This document shows positions 45,389 to 54,057 of a DNA stretch of 64,000 nt, one piece after another. A program made the position numbers and the translations under genes. Where the stretch lies: positions 1,922,001 through 1,986,000 of the forward strand of contig NZ_CP098806.1 in assembly GCF_023822005.2 (NCBI RefSeq), read 5' to 3'. The notes beneath the pieces are model-generated. The model did no database searches. It saw only the letters and a list, made by a program, of their open reading frames with translations, and was not told the origin of the DNA. Within the stretch, counting starts at the first letter, position 1, and every line of letters begins with the position of its first letter. The stretch is from Dyadobacter fanqingshengii (lineage in GTDB: Bacteria > Bacteroidota > Bacteroidia > Cytophagales > Spirosomataceae).

Positions 45389-46222
45389 CTATGCCGAGGC
45401 CAGCGTTTCCCCATGCAGATCAAGCTCCTGCACAGCATCGGCATATTGCTTTGGATCGGGCACGCCATGGTGCCATTTCAGCTGATTTTCCATGAAACTG
45501 ATGCCCTTACCCTTTATCGTATGAGCAATGATCAGGCTCGGCTTGCCCTTCGAAAAAGGCAGCGAATCGAATGCTTCTTTCAATTGTTTGATATCATGCC
45601 CGTCCACATGCCGCACTTCCCAGCCAAAAGCCTCGAATTTCTTGTCAACAGGATCCGTATTAAGCACATCGGCCGTTGGTCCTGAGATTTGTAATGTGTT
45701 TTTATCCAAAATCGCGCAGAGATTGTCAAGCTTGTAATGTGACGCCGACAATGCTGCTTCCCAGTTAGAGCCTTCCGGCAGTTCGCCGTCGCCCAAAACC
45801 GTGAAAACGCGGTAACTTTTTTTATCCAGTTTCCCAGCAATGGCAGTGCCTACGCTTAGCGAAAGTCCGTGGCCTAATGCGCCCGTATTTTGCTCAACAC
45901 CATGCACTTTGCGCGTCGGGTGTCCGATATAATGGGATTGATATTGACAAAGTGTGTCCAGGTCGGATTCGGGAAAAAAGCCTTTGGAAGCCAACACCAC
46001 ATATAATGCTTCCACGGTGTGTCCTTTACTCTGAATGTAACGGTCGCGGTCGGGGGATTTGAAATCGGATGCATCAATTTGCATCGTGTGGTTGTAGAGC
46101 ACATTCAGGATATCAATACACGACAGGCTGCCGCCGGTGTGCCCGGCCTTGGCCTGATAAATGTATTTGAGGATTTTCTTCCGGTACTCCACCGATTTCT
46201 GCGCTAACTCCTTTTCGGACAT
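45389..46222 (-). CDS. Transketolase N-terminal subunit
   Basis: 277 residues. AKAGHTGGSLSCIDILNVLY and GHGLSLSVGTAIAGKL are early transketolase motifs. GDGELPEGSNWEAALSASHY is the thiamine-diphosphate/Mg2+ GDG...N site. SKGHTVEALYVVLASKGFFP and KGKPSLIIAHTIKGKGISFM complete it. It follows the isomerase-like gene after 14 bases and precedes the C-terminal subunit gene. Confidence 0.93.
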   Translation of the reverse strand: MSEKELAQKSVEYRKKILKYIYQAKAGHTGGSLSCIDILNVLYNHTMQIDASDFKSPDRDRYIQSKGHTVEALYVVLASKGFFPESDLDTLCQYQSHYIGHPTRKVHGVEQNTGALGHGLSLSVGTAIAGKLDKKSYRVFTVLGDGELPEGSNWEAALSASHYKLDNLCAILDKNTLQISGPTADVLNTDPVDKKFEAFGWEVRHVDGHDIKQLKEAFDSLPFSKGKPSLIIAHTIKGKGISFMENQLKWHHGVPDPKQYADAVQELDLHGETLASA

Positions 46223-46236
46223 GATTTCCCTGACTA

Positions 46237-47649
46237 CTAATTATCAAAAAGCTGGACTTCCCAGCCCATATAATTGCCTAATGCTTCTTTAAGAATGCCT
46301 GCTGTTTTTGAAGCATTCATCACAACATGGTGTTCAAAACCATTGCGGCAGATGTACTGCATTAAATTTTGCAGGTTCGGGATTTCGGCCACAGCCCGGT
46401 TACCAAATGTTTTCAATGTGTCATCGGTAAGCCTGCCTTCGCCAATGTAAGCCTTCATCACACCGCGCGGATCGTCCGTACTGATGCGGCCAAATGTAAG
46501 CGGCATAGCCGGCGTGCGGCCCGACAATGCGCCATACGTATTTTCCTCCCCGACAGAAGTTCCTAAAATCGGCGCGGTGCTGATCTCAATGTCCGGCAAA
46601 AAGGATTTTGCCCAGTTGCCACAATGGAAAAGCACACATTTGTTATCGTCGTTCGCGTAATTGTTATTCCAATCCACGAGTGCGCTCGGCGAACCGGATG
46701 CCAGTTGTAGCGCATACATGCTCAACGTGCCGGTTACATCCACTTCACAGCCGCTCGGGAGCATATTTTCGCTCATAATGCTCATGCTTGTGCACACATT
46801 GCACCCGTAATTTTTCTGCACCGAAGTCCAGCATTGAATGGCCGTAGCGTCCAGCGCGTTTTCCTGCATAAAATCAGAAAGAACGACGTCCAGCTTCGCC
46901 ATTTGAATCAATGCTGCGTCGGGCGTTCGGCCTGTGGACGCATAATCCCGGATCCTTTGCAGCCGCTGCTGCACGCTTGCATCCTGGGCAGTGAGCTTGT
47001 TGGCATTGCCCAGGATTTCCGAAAGGTCGACCGTCACAACGGATATACCGTTTCTTTGCAGTATTTTCTCGCTGTAACGGACTGTGTTAAATCCTCCCGG
47101 ACGCGCGCCAATAGCACCGATACGCACATTACGCAAACCTTTGGTAACGCGGCATACGGCTGTAAAATCCAGCAGATCTTTCACAAAAGTGGGATCTGAG
47201 GGATGCACCACGTGTTTGGTCGTGAGTGTATATTTTATGCCAAATTGATACAAATTATTACAAGCAGAAATCTTTCCGCACCACGAATCCCTGCGTCTGG
47301 CCACATCCAGCTTGTCCAGATCGTCGGGGTAGCCCTGCACCAGCACTGGCACATTGAGTTCTGCCAGTTTTAATGTCTCCGCAATGCCTCTTTCGTCACC
47401 AAAATTGGGCAAAACGACGAGTACGCCGATGATTTCGTCCCGGTGTCTCCGGAATAAAGCTGCACATTTCTGTGCGTCCTGAAATGTCTCTACACCGCCC
47501 AGCTTGGTATCTTCGGTGTCGAGCATAATGCTGTTGATATTCAGTTTCGCCAGGAGATCAATGATTTCCACTCTCGCTTCCGCAACCAGCCGGTCCGGGA
47601 AAAAATCCCTGTTTCCAATGATGACGCCAATGCTTCCTTTTTCGCTCAT
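46237..47649 (-). CDS. L-fucose/L-arabinose isomerase family protein
   Basis: 470 residues. The N-terminal domains have IGVIIGNRDFFPDRLVAEAR, LVVLPNFGDERGIAETLKLA and VGAIGARPGGFNTVR-like segments. The C-terminal metal domain has LPSGCEVDVTGTLSMYALQL, VDWNNNYANDDNKCVLFHCG and YIGEGRLTDDTLKTFGNRAV, as in FucI/AraA-type isomerases. It would interconvert an aldose and ketose, but the substrate cannot be told. It is the first metabolic gene after the DeoR regulator. Confidence 0.85.
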   Translation of the reverse strand: MSEKGSIGVIIGNRDFFPDRLVAEARVEIIDLLAKLNINSIMLDTEDTKLGGVETFQDAQKCAALFRRHRDEIIGVLVVLPNFGDERGIAETLKLAELNVPVLVQGYPDDLDKLDVARRRDSWCGKISACNNLYQFGIKYTLTTKHVVHPSDPTFVKDLLDFTAVCRVTKGLRNVRIGAIGARPGGFNTVRYSEKILQRNGISVVTVDLSEILGNANKLTAQDASVQQRLQRIRDYASTGRTPDAALIQMAKLDVVLSDFMQENALDATAIQCWTSVQKNYGCNVCTSMSIMSENMLPSGCEVDVTGTLSMYALQLASGSPSALVDWNNNYANDDNKCVLFHCGNWAKSFLPDIEISTAPILGTSVGEENTYGALSGRTPAMPLTFGRISTDDPRGVMKAYIGEGRLTDDTLKTFGNRAVAEIPNLQNLMQYICRNGFEHHVVMNASKTAGILKEALGNYMGWEVQLFDN

Positions 47650-47667
47650 GTTGAATTTTTTGCTTCT

Positions 47668-48435
47668 TTATCCAGCTATAATCAATTCAATTTCATTGTC
47701 ATGAAACAGCTGCTTATGTTTTTCTTCGATTCCGGCGTCGGTAATCACATAATCGATCAGCGATAGCGCCCCTAAACTGGCAAAAGCGCTTTTGCCGACT
47801 TTCGTGGAATCTGCCACCAGGTAAGTTGTATCTGCCGCGTCGATCATTGCTTTTTTTACCACTAAATCACTGATACTCGGGTAAGTAAGTCCTGATTTTA
47901 GTGATAATCCTGCCGTTGCTAAAAACAGTTTTTGCACATTTAAACCTTTGAAAAAATCTGCCGCTTTCTGTCCTGTGAGCGACAATGTTGGTGGCTTAAA
48001 TTCGCCTCCCGTCATAATTACTTCAATCCCCGTTTCAGCGCCGAGCAGTAGGGCAATATTCAATGCATTTGTAATCACAGTCAAATGCCGGTTGCTTCCT
48101 CTCAGCTTTTTAGCAATCTCCGTTGTCGTCGATCCTGAATCCAGGATAATGGTGTCGCCGTTGGCAATGTATTCCAGGCATTTCGCTGCGATCAGTTCTT
48201 TTTTGTCCAGATTTTCCTGGTTAGCCAGTGAAAAGTTGCGGACCTGATCTTCTACATTCTTCAAAAAAGCCCCCCCGTGTTCTTTGGTCACCAATCCATC
48301 CTTCTCCAGCTTATCCAGGTCCTGGCGGATCGTCACCTCCGTTACTTTGAAAAGTTTGGCAAGGTCAATCACTTTTGCCGAACCATCTTCTTTGAGCAAT
48401 TCAAGTATTTTGTCCCTTCTCTGATTTGCGAGCAT
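47668..48435 (-). CDS. DeoR family transcriptional regulator
   Basis: 255 residues. The N-terminal HTH is VIDLAKLFKVTEVTIRQDLD followed by KLEKDGLVTKEHGGAF. The C-terminal sugar-phosphate sensor has DTIILDSGSTTTEIAKKLRG, TNALNIALLLGAETGIEVIM and MTGGEFKPPTLSLTGQKA. DeoR proteins usually repress and are released by a phosphorylated sugar. It is first in the operon and probably autoregulates; phased A-rich repeats at 48570-48607 are candidate operators. Confidence 0.92.
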   Translation of the reverse strand: MLANQRRDKILELLKEDGSAKVIDLAKLFKVTEVTIRQDLDKLEKDGLVTKEHGGAFLKNVEDQVRNFSLANQENLDKKELIAAKCLEYIANGDTIILDSGSTTTEIAKKLRGSNRHLTVITNALNIALLLGAETGIEVIMTGGEFKPPTLSLTGQKAADFFKGLNVQKLFLATAGLSLKSGLTYPSISDLVVKKAMIDAADTTYLVADSTKVGKSAFASLGALSLIDYVITDAGIEEKHKQLFHDNEIELIIAG

Positions 48436-48569
48436 TATGTTATAGTTTGTAGTCCTTATGGTTTTTACCTAAAAATAGAAGGAAAACAGTTAAGTAATTG
48501 TATCAAAACAAAAAATAAACATAAGCACCATGCAAATAGATAGATTTTACTTATCAAAAGCAAATTTGC

Positions 48570-48607
48570 GAAAATAAAAGAAAATAAAAAATAATAATTG
48601 AAAATAA
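48570..48607. promoter_or_regulatory. Phased GAAAATAA repeats, possible DeoR operator
   Basis: GAAAATAA occurs at 48570-48577, 48580-48587 and 48600-48607, that is spaced by 10 and 20 bases so all lie on one helix face. A palindrome GCAAATTTGC (48560-48569) abuts them. The 221-bp region separates the DeoR operon from the divergent PA14 gene. Phased GAAA-type repeats are usual for DeoR-family operators, but phased A-tracts can also simply bend DNA. Confidence 0.4.
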
Positions 48608-48656
48608 GATACTATAATTGTAATACTATTTCCCGGTAAGTGAATACTGTACCTTC

Positions 48657-50441
48657 ATGATGCTTTTTCAACAACTATCTAAAAAGCTGGTTGCCGCAGC
48701 TTTAATTTTTTACGCACCGATCGCGCTCGCACAACCTGGCCTTGAAAGCCTTCCGTTTGATACATTAGGTCTGGAAAATCTGGATCAATTCAGCAATGCG
48801 AACCCCAAAAACTGGCACATTACCCGTAATGTCTCCGCTGATCGAAAACAGATCGGAAACCTTACCGAGATAAAGGGAAACGGAATTCTGGTGTATCAAC
48901 CCACACAAGAAAGTCAGCAGCTTGCTTCTAAATTGGAGGTCGGTAATGCGGATATTGAGCTTGATTTCCTTTTATCCAAAGGCGCCTCATTTTATGTGAC
49001 GCTTCATGATCGCTATGCAATCAAAATCACGGATGATTGGATGAAACAGGTGAATCCAGGCGCGAAAGCCCCTGGCCTCTGGCAACATTTGACAATCCAT
49101 TTCAAGGCTCCGGTTTTGGATAAAAATGGAAAAGAAATGCAATCTGCACGGTTTGAGAAAATCCTGCTGAACGGTCAGAAATTCGTGAATAATGCTGATC
49201 AGGAGGCTGTTATGGCACCTCAAAAAAAAACCGCAAACAAATCACTGGCGTTTATCGGAAAAGATCTTCCATTTGCCATCAGAAATATTCGACACAAAAT
49301 TTACCAGGCAGATCTGATCCGCATTTCAACTACGAATTTCAAGGTTTATCAAGGTCTGCACAAAAACCCTGACACGCTCGCGACCCTTCAACCCAAACGC
49401 ACAGGCGCTACCGACACGCTTTCGCATTGGGTGGGCGACCGCAAATCCCAGCTGGTGATGGATGGAACAATAGAGATTCCGCGCGACGGTGATTACCTGT
49501 TCAAAATGATCGCCGGTGGTGGCGCCTGGTTTTTCATTGATGAGAAACGCGTTATTGACAATCGGGGAACGCGGGATTTTGAACGCGCTTTTTATGCTAA
49601 ACATACCCTGAGAAAAGGAAAATATCCGTTCAAAATTGTTTATTCCAACTCAGATGAATGTCTGGTGTTACATTACGAAGGCCCGCAAATTCCATGGCAA
49701 TCACTCACAACGCCCGCTTCCGTACGTGTGAGCGAACATTTTGAACCTTTGGAATATGAAGTAAAAAACAAACCGGCCATGCAACGCGGGTTTATGATGC
49801 ATCGCAATAAAATCAACCCATACACAGCCTCGGTTGGCATTCCATCACTGACTTCTGGAAGGGAAAAAAACGGAAATAATTACGCTTACGATATGAAGCG
49901 CTACAACGTGCTGGCGGCGTGGCACGGGCGGTTTATTGATGTTTCCAATATGTGGACGGAACGCGGCGAAAAACAGCTGGAAATCCCGCTGGGCGCCAAA
50001 CTCGAATTTTCACAAAAACCGCTTCTTGCCTCATTACCATCACCGGAAGCTCCGTGGCCGGATTCCGCACAAACCGCGGACGGCGTTTTCAGCGCACGTG
50101 GTTACAGACTGATTAGTAATGGATTACCTGTCTATTTCTACACATTAAACGAGACCCGCATTGAGGATCATCTACATCCCGCGCCGGATAATGAAGGTTT
50201 GACAAGAGAAATCAAAACTGCTTCAAAACCGGGAAAAGTTGCTTATCTCTTACTAGCCGAGGGAAGGGTAATCGAACAAACGACCCAAGGCGGTTATGCG
50301 GTGGATGATAAGAATTATTACATCGAAAATCTGCAAACGGGAAGCATAAAGCCCATTCTGCGGAGGGATAACGGGCGCCAGCAACTTATTCTCCCAATTC
50401 AAAACGAAACGCTCACGGTTAAGTACGACATGATATGGTAA
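48657..50441 (+). CDS. Secreted PA14-domain protein with DUF1080-like N-terminus
   Basis: 594 residues, signal peptide ending IALAQ. Residues about 30-230 form a jelly-roll like the 3-keto-disaccharide hydrolase/DUF1080 fold (LTEIKGNGILVYQPTQESQQ, LWQHLTIHFKAPVLDKNGKE). A PA14-like domain follows at about 240-350 (LVMDGTIEIPRDGDYLFKMI, GGAWFFIDEKRVIDNRG), then a C-terminal beta domain. Such architectures bind or process carbohydrates at the surface. The stop overlaps the next gene's ATG by seven bases, so the two proteins are probably made together. Confidence 0.65.
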   Translation: MMLFQQLSKKLVAAALIFYAPIALAQPGLESLPFDTLGLENLDQFSNANPKNWHITRNVSADRKQIGNLTEIKGNGILVYQPTQESQQLASKLEVGNADIELDFLLSKGASFYVTLHDRYAIKITDDWMKQVNPGAKAPGLWQHLTIHFKAPVLDKNGKEMQSARFEKILLNGQKFVNNADQEAVMAPQKKTANKSLAFIGKDLPFAIRNIRHKIYQADLIRISTTNFKVYQGLHKNPDTLATLQPKRTGATDTLSHWVGDRKSQLVMDGTIEIPRDGDYLFKMIAGGGAWFFIDEKRVIDNRGTRDFERAFYAKHTLRKGKYPFKIVYSNSDECLVLHYEGPQIPWQSLTTPASVRVSEHFEPLEYEVKNKPAMQRGFMMHRNKINPYTASVGIPSLTSGREKNGNNYAYDMKRYNVLAAWHGRFIDVSNMWTERGEKQLEIPLGAKLEFSQKPLLASLPSPEAPWPDSAQTADGVFSARGYRLISNGLPVYFYTLNETRIEDHLHPAPDNEGLTREIKTASKPGKVAYLLLAEGRVIEQTTQGGYAVDDKNYYIENLQTGSIKPILRRDNGRQQLILPIQNETLTVKYDMIW

Positions 50442-52384
50442 GGTTTGCGATCATTGCTTTGTTCTTCCTCTGTGCGGCAAATTCTTTCGCTCAGCATATT
50501 TTAGAAAATGAAAGCAAATATTACAAAATAAATACGGTGCCGGTGCCCGACAGCATCATGCTGGAAGTGGGCGGACTGGCATTTACCGGCGATGACAAAC
50601 TGGGAGTCGCCACGCGGCGCGGCGAAATCTGGGTGATTGATGATCCTTACCAGAAGAAAAGCCAGACGCTCCGCTATTCGCTCTTTGCGAGCGGTTTGCA
50701 CGAACCGCTTTGGCTCGCATACAAAAAAGGCGCTTTTTACACCACCCAGCGCTCCGAGCTTACTAAAATGTCGGACAGCAATGGCGATGGATTGGCTGAT
50801 CTTTTCCAAACCATCTACTCCTGGCCGATCTCGGGAAATTACCACGAATATTCCTACGGACCATTGATCCTGCCCAACGGCGAAATGCTGGTTACGCTTA
50901 ATTTGTCCTGGGTGGGCCGCGGCGAGAGTCTTACCAAGTGGCGCGGGTGGATGCTCAAAATCACGGAAGGTGGCCAAATGACGCCGTTTGCAACGGGCAT
51001 GCGCTCGCCGGCTGCATTTGGGCTTAATGCTTCCGGAGACATTTTCGTGGCAGAAAACCAGGGCGACTGGATAGGATCAGGCCGGATCACGCACTTACAA
51101 GCAGGCGATTTTGCCGGTCACCCGGCAGGGTTGAAATGGTCAGCTGAACCCGGTTCACCCATTGATCTGAAACGCTCCTCATTTGCTGATTCAATCGGCA
51201 TCATGTATGACTATGCTCAGGGAAAGCCCCATTTCAAGGTGCCGAGTATTTGGTTTCCGCATACCGTGATGGGTATCTCCACCTCTGCGATTGTGTCCAT
51301 GGATTCGGACGAGGCCGGGCCTTTCAAAGGTCAGTTATTGGTTGGGGATCAGGGTCATAGCAAGATTATGCGTGCGTTTCTGGAAAAAGTGAATGGTCAA
51401 TATCAGGGCGCTTGCTTTTCGTTTCGAGAAGGCTTCGCTTCGGGCATTTTGCGGATGGCCTGGGGAAGTGATCATTCTCTGTTTGTCGGCATGACGAGCC
51501 GCGGCTGGGCGTCTACGGGAAAAGATCTTTTCGGTCTACAAAGATTGATTTTCCCAAAACAATTTCCCCTGGAAATCAAGGCTATGCGCATTACAACAAC
51601 CGGTTTTGAGCTTGAATTTACCAAACCTGTAAACAAAATTATTGCCTCAGCCACAGAAAATTACAGCATAACTGGTTTCACTTACAGCTATCATAAAAAA
51701 TATGGCAGTCCGGTCATCAACTCAGGGGCTTGTAATGTAAGCCAAGCCGAAGTTTCGGAAGATGGAACCAAAGTAAAATTGACCGTAAACGGGCTTCGAG
51801 CGGGTTACATTCATGAATTGAAAATCGCGAATGTTGCAACGCAGGAAGGCGAAAAATTGCTTCACCCGGAGGCCTACTACACCATCAATGCATTCCCGGA
51901 AGGCACAGACCACGCGCACCATAACATGGCGCACACACAAGCGCTCCCGACAGCAGCTGGTTGCGGAAATGATCCTTCCAAATCAGTCCACGAACAGCCC
52001 GCTGACTGGAAAAGAGGAGCCGAAATAACGATCAACATGGGCACCAAGCCGGGACTAAAATTTGACAAGGAAATTCTGGAAGTAAAAGCTGGCAGCAAAG
52101 TGAAGCTTGTGTTCAACAACAACGACGATATGCTTCATAATCTGGTCGTTACCGCGCCGGGAAAAGGCGAAGAAGTTGGCCAGAACGCCATGGATATGGG
52201 CCTCAACGGAACCAATGCCGGTTACATCCCCGACTCAAAATCCGTGTTATTCCACACCTGTCTCATCCAACCCGAAACCTCCCAAACCATCTTTTTCACC
52301 GCCCCAAAACCTGGCGACTACCCATTCATTTGCAGCTTCCCCGGACATTCGTTTGTGATGAAGGGGGTGATGAAAGTGCGGTGA
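50435..52384 (+). CDS. Secreted beta-propeller protein with C-terminal azurin-like copper domain
   Basis: 649 residues, signal peptide ending SFAQ. Residues about 30-400 make a PQQ/NHL-like propeller (GGLAFTGDDKLGVATRRGEI, GLHEPLWLAYKKGAFYTTQR, DSNGDGLADLFQTIYSWPIS). A short beta domain follows. Residues about 535-649 are a cupredoxin: the ligand histidine in MLHNLVVTAPG and C633-x4-H638-x3-M642 in FICSFPGHSFVMKG, the spacing of azurin/auracyanin. It resembles PVC-type electron-transfer sugar dehydrogenase-like proteins and may oxidise a carbohydrate extracellularly; no catalytic proof is seen. Confidence 0.75.
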   Translation: MVRFAIIALFFLCAANSFAQHILENESKYYKINTVPVPDSIMLEVGGLAFTGDDKLGVATRRGEIWVIDDPYQKKSQTLRYSLFASGLHEPLWLAYKKGAFYTTQRSELTKMSDSNGDGLADLFQTIYSWPISGNYHEYSYGPLILPNGEMLVTLNLSWVGRGESLTKWRGWMLKITEGGQMTPFATGMRSPAAFGLNASGDIFVAENQGDWIGSGRITHLQAGDFAGHPAGLKWSAEPGSPIDLKRSSFADSIGIMYDYAQGKPHFKVPSIWFPHTVMGISTSAIVSMDSDEAGPFKGQLLVGDQGHSKIMRAFLEKVNGQYQGACFSFREGFASGILRMAWGSDHSLFVGMTSRGWASTGKDLFGLQRLIFPKQFPLEIKAMRITTTGFELEFTKPVNKIIASATENYSITGFTYSYHKKYGSPVINSGACNVSQAEVSEDGTKVKLTVNGLRAGYIHELKIANVATQEGEKLLHPEAYYTINAFPEGTDHAHHNMAHTQALPTAAGCGNDPSKSVHEQPADWKRGAEITINMGTKPGLKFDKEILEVKAGSKVKLVFNNNDDMLHNLVVTAPGKGEEVGQNAMDMGLNGTNAGYIPDSKSVLFHTCLIQPETSQTIFFTAPKPGDYPFICSFPGHSFVMKGVMKVR

Positions 52385-52445
52385 TTACCGTCGAATCGGG
52401 CTTAATCTATTTTGTTAACCTAAAAAGATTAGCCAAATTGCAATC

Positions 52446-53252
52446 ATGGAGCTATTGGAAAAGTTAACGATTCATTATCAGGAAATTACGAATCATGTAA
52501 TTGATTACGAGAAGTATAACCTGTACGCAATATCTCATCATTCTACTGTCATTGAAGGAAATACATTAACCGAAACTGAAACACAAATATTCCTGGATGA
52601 AGGGCTGACTGCACAAGGCAAACCGCTTATTCACCATTTAATGCTGAAAGATCACCTCGAAGCGCTACAATTTGTTATCGAAAAAGCCTCTGAGAAGCAG
52701 GATTTGAACATTTCCTTTATCAAAGAAATTGGGTCGCTGGTCATGAAAAACACCGGGACGGCCCATAACACAGCACTGGGGACTTTCGACAGCTGCAAAG
52801 GCGACTTTCGACTCTTGAATGTTTCGGCTGGTATCGGTGGCAAAAGCTATTTGAATTACAGCAAGGTTCCGGCTGCTATGGAAGCGCTTTGCGCGGAATT
52901 TGGTAAGAATTTGGGAGCTGACCTCTCATTAACGGACATTAATGACCTTGCATTTTTGCTCCATTATCAGTTTGTTACAATTCATCCTTTTGCAGACGGA
53001 AATGGGAGAACAGGGAGGTTGCTCATGAACTTTGTGCAAGCTTCTTATAACAAACCTTTAACAATGATCTCATCAAAAAATAAGGTCGGTTATATAGAAT
53101 CTCTCGTGCAAACCAGGAAACAAGAGAACATTGAGATTTTTCTCAATTTCATGCGCGAGCAGCATTTGGCTTACCTGAAACAGGAAATTGAACGCTTGTC
53201 TGATACAACCCCTCCAAAGAAAAATTTCAGAGGATTGGGATTGTTTTTTTAA
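52446..53252 (+). CDS. Fic family protein (class II, inhibitory motif at N-terminus)
   Basis: 268 residues. The Fic core motif HPFADGNGRTGR is at 180-191 with catalytic H180. An N-terminal inhibitory motif S33-TVI-E37-G-N39 fits (S/T)xxxE(G/N), so AMPylation would be self-inhibited. Substrate unknown. The gene stands between secreted carbohydrate genes without an evident toxin-antitoxin partner. Confidence 0.9.
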   Translation: MELLEKLTIHYQEITNHVIDYEKYNLYAISHHSTVIEGNTLTETETQIFLDEGLTAQGKPLIHHLMLKDHLEALQFVIEKASEKQDLNISFIKEIGSLVMKNTGTAHNTALGTFDSCKGDFRLLNVSAGIGGKSYLNYSKVPAAMEALCAEFGKNLGADLSLTDINDLAFLLHYQFVTIHPFADGNGRTGRLLMNFVQASYNKPLTMISSKNKVGYIESLVQTRKQENIEIFLNFMREQHLAYLKQEIERLSDTTPPKKNFRGLGLFF

Positions 53253-53289
53253 AACGCAATCTCACATACTTCATTTTGATTCTCAGAAA

Positions 53290-54045
53290 ATGAATTACAA
53301 ACTATCCATTGCCGTCTTTTCTGCAACACTATTCACAAGGATCATTAGTTTTTCACAAACCCTCCCACCCGCTTCTGCAACCGAAGATTGGTCAACAAAG
53401 CCGCCGGTGGTTGTTCCTGCGGAAAGTGCGGAGTTGCCGCCTTCGGATGCTGTTGTTTTATATAGCGGGAAAGGGGATTTGGATCAATGGGAGCATTTGG
53501 ATGGGTCGGCAGTGAAGTGGGAGATTAATGCGGAGGGCATGATGATTGTTCCTAAAACCACGGACATTCAAACGAAGCAGAAATTTGGCAGTGCGCAGGT
53601 TCATGTAGAGTGGAAAACGCCAGACCCGAAGGAAGACCAGGGAATGAACCGGGGTAATAGCGGCGTGTTCTTGATGGGACTTTATGAATTGCAGATCTAT
53701 GAATCTTATAATTACGAGACGCGGATTTATTACAATGGCCAGGCTGGAAGCGTGTACAAACAACACATTCCACTGGTGAATGCAGCACGTAAACCGCAAG
53801 CCTGGCAAAGCTTTGACATTATATTCAATGCGCCGGTTTTCAATGCAGATAAAACACTAAAAACGCCAGCCTACATGACCGTTTTGCACAACAATGTGCT
53901 CATTCTCAACCATGTTGAGCTGAAAGGTCCGATGGTTTATCAAGGCTTTCCCAAATACGAATATCACGAAGCGAAAATGCCATTGCGGTTGCAGGAACAC
54001 GGCAGTCGTGTCAGTTTCCGCAACATTTGGATCAGGGAACTGTAG
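53290..54045 (+). CDS. DUF1080 family secreted protein (3-keto-disaccharide hydrolase-like)
   Basis: 251 residues from ATG 53290 (MNYKLSIAVFSATL); the ORF's upstream extension lacks a signal peptide and overlaps fic, so it is rejected. The concanavalin-like jelly roll shows VVLYSGKGDLDQWEHLDGSA, VKWEINAEGMMIVPKTTDIQ, AQVHVEWKTPDPKEDQGMNR, GNSGVFLMGLYELQIYESY and MPLRLQEHGSRVSFRNIWIR, all DUF1080 landmarks. Characterised relatives cleave 3-keto-glycosides. It converges on the uronidase-like gene. Confidence 0.87.
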   Translation: MNYKLSIAVFSATLFTRIISFSQTLPPASATEDWSTKPPVVVPAESAELPPSDAVVLYSGKGDLDQWEHLDGSAVKWEINAEGMMIVPKTTDIQTKQKFGSAQVHVEWKTPDPKEDQGMNRGNSGVFLMGLYELQIYESYNYETRIYYNGQAGSVYKQHIPLVNAARKPQAWQSFDIIFNAPVFNADKTLKTPAYMTVLHNNVLILNHVELKGPMVYQGFPKYEYHEAKMPLRLQEHGSRVSFRNIWIREL

Positions 54046-54057
54046 GTTACATTTTCG

